Below are positions 1 to 8,373 of a stretch of DNA of 64,000 nt, piece by piece. Both the position numbers and the translations under genes were made by a program. This stretch comes from Planctomycetota bacterium (GTDB lineage Bacteria; Planctomycetota; Phycisphaerae; Sedimentisphaerales; Anaerobacaceae). The stretch's first letter is position 1. Every line of letters begins with the position of its first letter. The stretch spans positions 1-64,000 of the forward strand of contig JACNGQ010000198.1 of NCBI GenBank assembly GCA_014384025.1, given 5' to 3'. Under the pieces are notes generated by a model. That model was not told the DNA's origin. It searched no databases and saw only the letters and a program-made list of their open reading frames with translations.

Positions 1-85
1 CCTTTCGATTTAATATTTTCTATTGAATATTGATGAGTGAAGCTGGGTCCCCGCTCAAGGCATGCGAGGATGACAATATTATTGG

Positions 86-292
86 GATTGGAAAAAGAAA
101 ATTAAAAGTCAAAGTGTAAAAAGTAAAATTATGGAGGCCCTTCGGGCGGCTACTTGAATAGATCCCTCCACTGCGGTCGGGATGACGTTTTAGTATTTCG
201 TATTGCGTATTAGGGCAACCACGCGGAGAAAGCCCCTACATTGAACAGCACAACGATATTTATACGTATTTAGGGCGGTTCACGAACCTCCC
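86..292. repeat. Intergenic repeat copy A: 127-bp near-identical block (86..212) followed by two REP-like hairpin segments
   Basis: 86..212 matches 1668..1794 with only a few mismatches (gattggaaaaagaaaat...tattgcgtatta); both are followed by gggc...gcccctac and gggcggtt...cccctac hairpin units. Confidence 0.85.
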
Positions 293-539
293 CTACGATG
301 AACAATACAATGGGGGAAATTTCGTAAAGCTTTATTGGTGCGATTCATCGCAATCTACCTGTTAAAGTGTCTAAAGTGAGCTAAAGTTGGAAGTGAGCTA
401 AAGTTGGATGCAAGAGAAAGACCATCGACTTTACTCACTAAAGTTCACTCAGTGGCTGCCACCCGTAGGCCATAATTAACGAGGCTGCAGGTGTTGCAAT
501 CGCCATCAATCTGTGTGCAATATTCTGGTTTAGCTGTAG

Positions 540-665
540 TCACTCCTTTGTAGTCGCGCTCCATTTATTGTTAGCATTCTTTCTAACAAGCAACTCGCAA
601 TCTTTGTTGTCATAAAACAATATTATATCTGTTCCACGATCACCAACTACAAGGCTGGACTCCTT
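540..665 (-). pseudogene. Possible 3' gene remnant (41-codon open stretch ending in TGA, no plausible start)
   Basis: Translates to KESSLVVGDRGTDIILFYDNKDCELLVRKNANNKWSATTKE*; preceded in frame by a stop. Confidence 0.3.
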
Positions 666-909
666 TTAGGATTTCTCATCAAAATCCTCCGACCCTACCT
701 CAGATACCCTTCGGCTTGAGTTTGGTCATTGCAGGTAGAACGATAAAGCACCTCTCAGACACAGTAAAGAAATAAGAAAAGATTGCTTTACAAGGCCAAA
801 TATGGTATAAATGATAAACTACATAAAGATTAGAAATCTTTAGGCCCCATACGAAGACAACTAACCTTTACGGCTTTTCAGCTTGTTGATTTATCTAACA
901 GGAATAACG

Positions 910-1074
910 ATGGAAAAAAAGCTAAAGACATCGGCTGACGGCAGGAAATGCAAGTTTCCACACTGCAAGCATCTCTTGAGCATCTATAACCATGAATCTT
1001 ACTGTCATGTACATCGCGAACAGATGGCTCAGATGCGAACGCTTATTACGATTCCATATCACCATCATGCATAA
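910..1074 (+). CDS. Small putative zinc-binding protein (CxxxxC...LSIYN...CHVH)
   Basis: ORF track 883..1074; ATG at 910 follows aggaa; KCKFPHCKHLLSIYNHESYCHVHRE has a Cys/His cluster. Confidence 0.6.
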   Translation: MEKKLKTSADGRKCKFPHCKHLLSIYNHESYCHVHREQMAQMRTLITIPYHHHA

Positions 1075-1306
1075 ATCGATGCTATGGAGTACCTTTTCAC
1101 TGCCGGAGAGGGACTTTTCTTTTTTGTGGCTCGGCTTATTTTGCGTTAACACCTGAAGGTAACGTATGGGATAAAACCACTGAATACTTGTAGTACTCAA
1201 ACGAATAAAAAGCTACATGATATTCTAAATCAGTTTGACCTCAATCCTGAAGAAATCCGGGGTTAGCAGCTCCTAAAAGGCCACTATTTCATAATGTATT
1301 TACACA

Positions 1307-1441
1307 TTATGTATGGACTTGAATCATTTCCCTGGCTGCGGCTTTGCGTGCACGCTCTCTTGACTTACGATGGGCATTGGCCTTACGCGTTTTAATTTGT
1401 TTCTCTCGTCTTTTATCGAGTCTATCTCTACGTTTTCCCAT
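1307..1441 (-). CDS. 44-aa highly basic small protein
   Basis: Reverse strand MGKRRDRLDKRREKQIKTRKANAHRKSRERARKAAAREMIQVHT*; AAAGGA upstream; shorter than ORF-track cutoff. Confidence 0.55.
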   Translation of the reverse strand: MGKRRDRLDKRREKQIKTRKANAHRKSRERARKAAAREMIQVHT

Positions 1442-1626
1442 GAAAAATTCCTTTCAGTACTTTTACTAAATCTGTCACGCTGTGCCAGGTTTCATGGCAA
1501 ATAAAACATTTTCAGTATTATGACAGCAACAATACTCCAAGTATAATACCAAATCGTTCAGGCCGTCAATATTAACTTTTCAAATAACCGTAACGAGTTT
1601 TTATTTTTTGCACACCCGGAGGAAAA

Positions 1627-1666
1627 CCCTTTCGATTGACTAATTTCTATTTAATATTGACTATTG
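1627..1666. repeat. Heptad-periodic 40-bp element, nearly identical to 2157..2196
   Basis: ccctttcgattgactaatttctatttaatattgactattg; one mismatch in 40 to 2157..2196; reverse strand reads AATAGTC AATATTA AATAGAA ATTAGTC. Confidence 0.8.
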
Positions 1667-1667
1667 T

Positions 1668-1880
1668 GATTGGAAAAAGAAAATCAAAAGTCAACGTGTA
1701 AAAAGTAAAATTATGGAGGCCCTTCGGGCGGCTACTTGAATAGATCCCTCCACTGCGGTCGGGATGACGTTTTAGTATTTCGTATTGCGTATTACGAATT
1801 AGGGCAATCGCGCGGGGTTGCCCCTACGATGAATAATGCATTGGGGATATATGCGTTTTAGGGCGGTTCGCGAACCGCCC
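1668..1880. repeat. Intergenic repeat copy B, ending in a perfect 20-bp palindrome gggcggttcgcgaaccgccc (1861..1880)
   Basis: Direct comparison with copy A; the palindrome equals its own reverse complement. Confidence 0.85.
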
Positions 1881-2156
1881 CTACAAGGGAATGACAACTA
1901 TTGAAGATTGCCGCAGCCGCCTACGGCTCCTTTGCAATGACAAGCTATTTTAAATAGAATCGTAGGCTTCCCTTTTTTTTAAAAGTGTACCTACATCATT
2001 TCGTTTGCCAGATTCCTCCACTCGGCTACGCCTCGGTCGGAATGACACGGGGAGAGATAATGCTTTGTAGCATTGGCACAGCCAATCGGCCCATGAACAT
2101 CCTCCATGGCCCAACGAAGAAAGCTCGAATGTCACCCATTATATGGAAAAGGCAGG

Positions 2157-2196
2157 CCCTTTCGATTGACTATTTTCTATTTAATATTGACTATTG
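2157..2196. repeat. Heptad-periodic 40-bp element (copy of 1627..1666)
   Basis: Reverse strand reads AATAGTC AATATTA AATAGAA AATAGTC AATCG. Confidence 0.8.
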
Positions 2197-2358
2197 GGGT
2201 TGAGATTCTTCAGCCTTCGCTTGAAGAATGATAATTATTTTGTCGGCACTGGATTTATGGAGAATATCATCGATTGACGCCGTTTAACACATCAGGTACA
2301 ATTATGGAGAATTACACCTTCAATCTCAATTATTCCTTCAAAAAAAAAGGTAATTATT

Positions 2359-3786
2359 ATGAATATAAATGATCACCAGAAAGACATCTCCTGGTGGCAA
2401 CCTGTATTGTTTGCAGCGATGGCCGGAGGAATGGCCTGGGGGATCCGTGGGCAATACGGACACGAAACCGGGGCGATGATTGCCGGTCTGCTTGTCAGCC
2501 TTACATTAGTATTCTTACTGTGTCCGAATGCGTCATTGTTAAATGTTGCACGTGCCGTGGCATTAGGCACTGTAGCAATGGGTTTCGGTGGATCAATGAC
2601 CTATGGTCAAACGGTCGGCTTAACACATGATGCACAATTAGTCGGTAACTGGGCAGCATTACGGTGGGGTATGATCGGTCTTTCAATTAAAGGGGCTGCC
2701 TGGATTGGTTTTGCAGGCGTTTTTTTGGGAATGGGATTGTCTGGGATTCGCTATCGATGCCGTGAAATGCTACTGATTATGCTTTCCCTGGTTGGCTTGT
2801 ATTTTTTGGGAGTTTACTTAATCAATTCACCATATAATCCTTCTGCGAAATTACTACCTGCGCTCTATTTCTCCGATCACTGGCATTGGGAACCGGAAAC
2901 ATATGGAAGACCACGATTTGAGTGTTGGGGCGGACTTCACCTTGCGCTTATCTCGTTAATCGCATATGTCGGTTTGTATCGTAAAGACCGTCTTGCACCT
3001 CGACTTGCTTTTTGGGGAATATTAGGAGGTGCAATTGGTTTTCCACTCGGTCAATCTCTCCAGGCATATCATGCATGGAATCTTGAATCTTTTCGCGAAG
3101 GTATGTGGGCCCAGCTCGATCCATACATGAATTGGTGGAATATGATGGAAACAACATTCGGCGCTGTTATGGGAGGTATGCTGGGATTAGGGCTATGGCT
3201 TAATAGAAAAAGAATCCTGCTGCGAGATGAACCAGACACAATCAGCATGCCCTTTGCTGTTGAATGGATTTTGATTGCGGCACATTTATCATTACTTTTT
3301 GCTGTTGAATTCAGGTCGATCAGAGCCGTTGATGCGCTTTACGATCTTGGCCTTATTATGGGAATTATACCCATGGTGGCTATCGTTGGAGGACGCTGGT
3401 GGCCTTTCATGATGGTATTTCCAGTTACATTATTTCCAATTGCAGGCAAAACCATCATACAGCTTGTTTACAAAGAACCATCGATCAATCCAATAATGGG
3501 CTGGATTATTTATGGAATTATCCCATTGATTATCGTAACAGCTATGGCTTTCTGGTTTGCACGACAGGCAACCACAAAACATACAGGATATCATTTCACA
3601 CGAATTGGATTATTATTAAGTACATGGATGTATTTCTTGTTGAATTACGCATTCTTCCATTTTCCCTGGCCATGGGCCGAATGGACAGGCCGAACACCAA
3701 ACGGAATTATCTTTACAGTTTGTGCTGTTGGACTTACTTTAGCGGCTCTAATCGGAGGACGTCGAAAGACTATACTGAATCAATAA
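2359..3786 (+). CDS. Multi-pass integral membrane protein of unknown function
   Basis: 475-aa ORF with many hydrophobic segments and Gly-rich helices; upstream aaaaaaggtaattatt. Confidence 0.85.
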   Translation: MNINDHQKDISWWQPVLFAAMAGGMAWGIRGQYGHETGAMIAGLLVSLTLVFLLCPNASLLNVARAVALGTVAMGFGGSMTYGQTVGLTHDAQLVGNWAALRWGMIGLSIKGAAWIGFAGVFLGMGLSGIRYRCREMLLIMLSLVGLYFLGVYLINSPYNPSAKLLPALYFSDHWHWEPETYGRPRFECWGGLHLALISLIAYVGLYRKDRLAPRLAFWGILGGAIGFPLGQSLQAYHAWNLESFREGMWAQLDPYMNWWNMMETTFGAVMGGMLGLGLWLNRKRILLRDEPDTISMPFAVEWILIAAHLSLLFAVEFRSIRAVDALYDLGLIMGIIPMVAIVGGRWWPFMMVFPVTLFPIAGKTIIQLVYKEPSINPIMGWIIYGIIPLIIVTAMAFWFARQATTKHTGYHFTRIGLLLSTWMYFLLNYAFFHFPWPWAEWTGRTPNGIIFTVCAVGLTLAALIGGRRKTILNQ

Positions 3787-3800
3787 GTTATATTCTTCAT

Positions 3801-3828
3801 CCACTGAGCACTAAAGCTCACTCAGTGG
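3801..3828. other. Hairpin CCACTGAG-N12-CTCAGTGG downstream of 2359..3786 CDS
   Basis: Perfect 8-bp inverted repeat; similar sequence at ~438-470. Confidence 0.5.
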
Positions 3829-3987
3829 TGCCATCCGTCGATCTCAAGCCCATGCGGATTATTTCGCTTTTTTATCTTGCTCCAATGTGTGAGGGCTTTT
3901 TTATTTGTTTTATTACAATGGAATATCTTATACTAATGCTAAGAAAACAAGAGCGTTTCCGTAAAGTGCATATAGCAAATAAACGTC

Positions 3988-4815
3988 ATGGGTAAACGAA
4001 CCGGCTTTACATTAATAGAACTTCTGGTTGTCATAGCCATTATCGCGCTATTGCTATCGATTTTGATGCCTGCTCTTCAGCGGGTCCGGAGCCAGGCGCG
4101 GGGTGTGGCATGCAAATCCAATCTACATCAGTGGGGCCTGGTATTTGCTTTGTACACACAGGACAACGACGGCTATTTCTACAGCGGCCATTTACGTGGC
4201 TCATCGTCGGGCATGGGCGGGGGCGAATGGTGGCGAGAATGTATGTGGCCGTTGTCAAGGGAAAAGAAGATGTGGCTGTGCCCGACAGCGACAAAGTACC
4301 GTTCTATCTCTCCGGACGGCTCGGGCCGGCGTCCGGCGGCGACTCCTTTCGATGCATGGCGGGCCGATGAATCTACGGGCGGGGATGAGGGCAGCTACGC
4401 TCCAAACGGCTGGATGTGCAATATCCCAGCAGGATTAGCAAACCTTTGGGGGCGAGGGCCTGCCGAGTACTACTGGCGAACCCATCAGGTTCGGGGAACC
4501 TTCAACATTCCTGTTTTTACCGAGAGCTGGTGGGTGGATGGATGGCCTCGACATACTGATGAACCCTTTGAATTGGGTGATCGCACGCCCCTGCTGGGGC
4601 CCAATGTGCAAGAAATGCAACGACTGTGCGTCAACCGGCACGGCGGGGCGCAGCACTGTCTCTTTGCCGACTGGTCCGCGCGCAAGGTTTCCATCAAGCA
4701 GTTATGGACGCTGAAGTGGCACCGTCAGTTCGAGACGAATGGGCCCTGGACAATGGCCGGAGGTGTACAGCCAAACGACTGGCCGATGTGGTTGAGAAAA
4801 TACAGGGAATACTGA
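3988..4815 (+). CDS. Prepilin-type N-terminal cleavage/methylation domain protein (type II secretion pseudopilin-like)
   Basis: [30 protein letters not shown] leader; C-terminus shared with the paralogs at 61-63.5 kb. Confidence 0.9.
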   Translation: MGKRTGFTLIELLVVIAIIALLLSILMPALQRVRSQARGVACKSNLHQWGLVFALYTQDNDGYFYSGHLRGSSSGMGGGEWWRECMWPLSREKKMWLCPTATKYRSISPDGSGRRPAATPFDAWRADESTGGDEGSYAPNGWMCNIPAGLANLWGRGPAEYYWRTHQVRGTFNIPVFTESWWVDGWPRHTDEPFELGDRTPLLGPNVQEMQRLCVNRHGGAQHCLFADWSARKVSIKQLWTLKWHRQFETNGPWTMAGGVQPNDWPMWLRKYREY

Positions 4816-5080
4816 TAACGGATTAATGTTTTAGCGTTTCGCCTCCGGGGGGATTACCGCGTTTTTTCCTCTATAAACGGCAGAGGGATTCTTTATTTGA
4901 TAAGCTTATACCACCATACCATGGTGTAGATATTATCCTTTTAGTAAATCAGAAGCAGGGATTTCGAAGCCTAAATTCAGGATTATCCTACTTTCTTTTT
5001 TTTGTGTAAAAGTGTTTATATACATGTTCTTTGAGGAAGGCTGAATACATATAAGTTTACAGTCTTATACAACTTTGATT

Positions 5081-5131
5081 AAGCTCCTGCTCTCAACTAA
5101 AGTAACTATATAGCAGGGGCTTTTTTATTTG
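5081..5131 (+). terminator. Rho-independent terminator-like hairpin with T tract
   Basis: aagctcctgct ... agcaggggctttttt, arms 10/11 complementary, followed by T6. Confidence 0.55.
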
Positions 5132-5200
5132 AATGAAAAAATCGTATCTTGAGCGGGCTGAGTTACCACACATATTCCTCCTCTCAGCCTGCTCTTTCCT

Positions 5201-5236
5201 TTTTATTTCTCTTTTGTTACGAGGTCTTTGCAACAT
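5201..5236 (-). pseudogene. Remnant of a paralog of the 3' part of the 8374..8739 membrane-protein gene
   Basis: 36 nt with 4 mismatches to 8425..8460; reverse strand encodes MLQRPRNKREIK versus MLQRPHNKREIN. Confidence 0.55.
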
Positions 5237-5334
5237 CGATCCATTCAAAAAAGTGTGGCACTAACAAAGTAATTCCCAATGTATTTATCGTCAGATTTTA
5301 TGGAAGATCGAACAAATTGGTCAGGCCGAAGCGT

Positions 5335-6708
5335 TTAAGGGATCGTCATTCTATTTGCAAGAGAAACGGCAAGATTAATGATGACACAACCGCCAAACTG
5401 GCCTTCACTGTCGTTACCTACAATACGTATCCCGAGGACCTTAAAATCAATCTCAATGTTACTAAGATCATATCCCAGGACCATTAAACCCGGAGCGTTT
5501 CCACCGCGATAGTGTGTGACAGAGATTTTTTGCAATCGCTGGTCGCCGTCGGTGAGGTAAACGCTGGGCGGGATGCCCGATTTCAGTATAAAGAGACCGA
5601 TTTCAGGGCCGGGCCGATCGAGAAGCGGTAATTGGAAGCGATATTCTATCCAGTGGTCCTGTTCGAGAATCAGCATTGCGTTTTGTGGCTTATCTCTGGG
5701 ATCAGAAATGAACTGAATGCCTTGCTCGCCCGGCAAGTTTACAAAACACCGCCAATCATCCTGGTCCGGATTGTGGCTTGCGGCGATTTCTCTAAGGAAG
5801 AAGTTACCCATGAATATCATGTTATTGTCGAGAGTGGGCTGCCCCGGGCCATCCCAGGTTACAGCGACTGGCCCGGTACGGCCCGGTCGATTCCCGGAGG
5901 AGGTGATGATCGCAGTTGTGCCGGTCAGGGCCAGAATGATTCCTATGGCGATAAGGAACGCCTTGGACAGCACAGTAGCCAATACCGCCCCAGTTACCGC
6001 GACCTTGGCTGATGCGGCCTTGACGGCGGGCATAGCAGAGGCGGACTTGGTCGATGTGGACGTCATCGCCGCAAACACCGTGAGCGCACCGAGGAAATGG
6101 GAGCGTTTTAGGCCTTTTCGGGCGAGTTGGCTTCTCAGGGCCGTCCTGGCGCGATAGAATAACATTTTTGTCCGCATTTGAGAACCGCCCAGAACTGTGG
6201 CAATCTGGGCGTAAGACTGATCCTCCAGGCAACGTAATGTCAGTACAGTTCTGTATTCCAGACTCAATGCGTCCATGGCAGCCAGGATGAACTCGACCAT
6301 TTCCTTGTGCCATAATGTTGCAGCCGGTCCGCTGTAGGTCTTTCCTGACATCGTTTCCAGAATCTCTGAATTGACCATGGTGCGCTGATCCATACGCCTG
6401 GCACCTTGTGCACGGAAGTGATGCTGGACCTTTCCGAGTGCTGTTCTGTAAAGCCATGACCAAAAGCCGTTCTCATTAGTCAGATGAAGACGCGGCAGGG
6501 CCCTGACCAATTCCAGGAGTGTTTCCTGGGTCAGATCTTCTGATAGATCATGATCCAGGGTCATGCGATTAATAAAGGTATATACCTTCGGCTTGGCCTG
6601 CTGAGCGAGCAAAGAACGACTTTCCTTACACCCTCTTTGGGCCTTACGTAAGCAATCTAAGTTAATCTGATCCACACTCGAACGCATACGACTTTCAGGG
6701 GCTCTCAC
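5335..6708 (-). CDS. ECF-type RNA polymerase sigma factor with C-terminal transmembrane segment and extracytoplasmic extension
   Basis: N-terminal sigma-70 region 2/4 features (DLSEDLTQETLLELVRALPRL, LSLEYRTVLTLRCLEDQSYAQIATVLG), then hydrophobic segment AFLIAIGIILALTGTTAII and ~190-aa C-terminal domain. Confidence 0.8.
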   Translation of the reverse strand: MRAPESRMRSSVDQINLDCLRKAQRGCKESRSLLAQQAKPKVYTFINRMTLDHDLSEDLTQETLLELVRALPRLHLTNENGFWSWLYRTALGKVQHHFRAQGARRMDQRTMVNSEILETMSGKTYSGPAATLWHKEMVEFILAAMDALSLEYRTVLTLRCLEDQSYAQIATVLGGSQMRTKMLFYRARTALRSQLARKGLKRSHFLGALTVFAAMTSTSTKSASAMPAVKAASAKVAVTGAVLATVLSKAFLIAIGIILALTGTTAIITSSGNRPGRTGPVAVTWDGPGQPTLDNNMIFMGNFFLREIAASHNPDQDDWRCFVNLPGEQGIQFISDPRDKPQNAMLILEQDHWIEYRFQLPLLDRPGPEIGLFILKSGIPPSVYLTDGDQRLQKISVTHYRGGNAPGLMVLGYDLSNIEIDFKVLGIRIVGNDSEGQFGGCVIINLAVSLANRMTIP

Positions 6709-6923
6709 AAATCTCTGTTGGCTTCGGCCTTCCCTGGCCTTCGGGCCGAGACGAAGGTTTTGAAAGAATATCTTTTATAAATCCATTGTAAATCATGGAT
6801 TAAGACTTTTCTATTCGCTTTTCAAAAAAAAAATAAAAAAAACAAACCCTCCGGCCAGAAATCGGGATGTATGTATTTAGTGAATAAGAAAACACAATAG
6901 AAACTTTAACAAAAGGAGACGAC

Positions 6924-8018
6924 ATGAAAAATCTATGTTATTCATTGTTGCTTTGTGGGATTGCCTTATTATGGGTACCTGCTGCCTACGGTCAAGACAT
7001 CACCATTCGACGTGTAACAGATCGCGTTATTACATTGAGTATGTCAAATCTCAGTATGCATACCAATGTAACTGTTATCGAGACACAGAAAGGGCTGGTG
7101 TGTATCGAGACGGAATTCGTACCGTCGGTCATGAAAACGATCAAAGAAGCCGCTGAAAAAGAGTTGGGGCGCAACGATTGGGCCTATGTGATCAATACTC
7201 ATAGCCATCTTCATCACGCGAAAGGAAATGCCGCATTCCCCGAGACCCCGATCATCGGACCCAACAAGACGATGATGGATTGGTTCAAAAGCACACTGTC
7301 AAGCAAGGAAGGACGCAGGGCATACTGCGATTACTCCGGGGTAACCTATGGTATCAAGGCATTGCGACAGAACCTGGCTCAGGCAAGGTTGACTGCGGTA
7401 CAGAAAGAAGAACTGCGCCGGAGACTTCGCTTCTGCTATGCGATTCAAAAGGAAATCATGGACGGCTTTGAGGTTCGAAATCCCACCATCGCCTATCGCG
7501 AAGGCCAGGAACTGGATTTGGGTGACACGCATCTGCAATTGTTCTACTGGGGTGACGGTATAAACCACAGTTCCATTTTTGTATATGTTCTGGAAGACAA
7601 AATGTTGGTGGGGATGGGCATGGGCCAGCAGGGATGGATAGAGAGCCCCGCTGAGGAAGTGAATTTAGAGGGGTTTCGCCATGCCATTTCCATGTTTGAG
7701 AAACTCAGTGACAAGAAATTCCCCATCGACTTTATGATCGAAGTTCATAGTCCTGAGATTCATAGGTCGAGACAGCGCTTTCAATATTCACACACATATT
7801 ATCAAAAACTGCTGGACAACCTGACCCAGGCACAGGAAGATGGGCTCTCCCTGCAACAAGCCAAGGCCAAGTTCCCTTATAGCAAGGAACCTGCCGCTAT
7901 GCGAAGATATTTCTATCGACCTGAGAATGTCAGCGAAAGACATCTAAAAACCATAGATAGAATCTGGGAATTATTGCAGAATAGAGGATCGTCTCACTCA
8001 GTAGCACACAATCATTGA
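6924..8018 (+). CDS. Secreted MBL-fold (metallo-beta-lactamase superfamily) hydrolase-like protein
   Basis: Signal peptide MKNLCYSLLLCGIALLWVPAAYG; NTHSHLHHAKGN metal-binding-like motif; aaaggag RBS. Confidence 0.75.
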   Translation: MKNLCYSLLLCGIALLWVPAAYGQDITIRRVTDRVITLSMSNLSMHTNVTVIETQKGLVCIETEFVPSVMKTIKEAAEKELGRNDWAYVINTHSHLHHAKGNAAFPETPIIGPNKTMMDWFKSTLSSKEGRRAYCDYSGVTYGIKALRQNLAQARLTAVQKEELRRRLRFCYAIQKEIMDGFEVRNPTIAYREGQELDLGDTHLQLFYWGDGINHSSIFVYVLEDKMLVGMGMGQQGWIESPAEEVNLEGFRHAISMFEKLSDKKFPIDFMIEVHSPEIHRSRQRFQYSHTYYQKLLDNLTQAQEDGLSLQQAKAKFPYSKEPAAMRRYFYRPENVSERHLKTIDRIWELLQNRGSSHSVAHNH

Positions 8019-8026
8019 TTGGGTCC

Positions 8027-8150
8027 GGCCCCTGCCGTGCTCATCTGGTTCTTGAATAACAGGAGACGAGATCATGACAACGAATGACAAAAGAATTATT
8101 TTGGCAATAGTCTCTCTGTTTCTGACGAGTGCGGCAGGGGGCTTTTTTAT
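8027..8150 (+). terminator. Large-loop terminator-like structure (gcccctgccg ... cggcaggggc TTTTTT)
   Basis: Complementary arms 8027-8042 and 8127-8142 with T tract immediately after. Confidence 0.4.
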
Positions 8151-8154
8151 TTGA
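8074..8154 (+). CDS. Candidate 26-aa single-TM microprotein
   Basis: MTTNDKRIILAIVSLFLTSAAGGFFI* preceded by aggaga; below ORF-track cutoff. Confidence 0.35.
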   Translation: MTTNDKRIILAIVSLFLTSAAGGFFI

Positions 8155-8373
8155 ATTAAATAGAAATCGCATTTAGAGCGGGCTGAGTTACCACACCTCT
8201 GTTCCTCCACTCCGCCCGCCCTTTCCTTTCATTTTGCGTTGAAATCTCCTGGCCTTACATCAGATACACCTCGGTCTTAGTTTGGCCATTGAAGAACGAT
8301 GAAACGCCTCATCAGAGCAAACCTCTGAAATAATGAAACTCTATATCTAACGAACTCAATAAGCAGGGCATTG

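Noticed and set aside
922-1200. 92-aa minus-strand ORF
   Set aside because: Antisense to the zinc-finger microprotein, which has an RBS and a coherent Cys/His motif.
1950-2203. ORFs 1950..2135 (-) and 1985..2203 (+)
   Set aside because: They translate the intergenic repeat material (tccactcggctacgcctcggtcggaatgac); no independent coding evidence.
3399-3995. 198-aa plus-strand ORF overlapping two real genes
   Set aside because: Out-of-frame with the membrane protein and then through intergenic hairpins; no protein features.
5632-6463. ORFs on both strands overlapping the sigma-fusion gene
   Set aside because: Alternative frames of a GC-richer CDS with clear sigma-70 motifs in only one frame.
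7470-7500. ggttcgaaatccc resembling a tRNA T-loop
   Set aside because: Lies in frame inside the MBL-fold CDS with no acceptor or anticodon arms.
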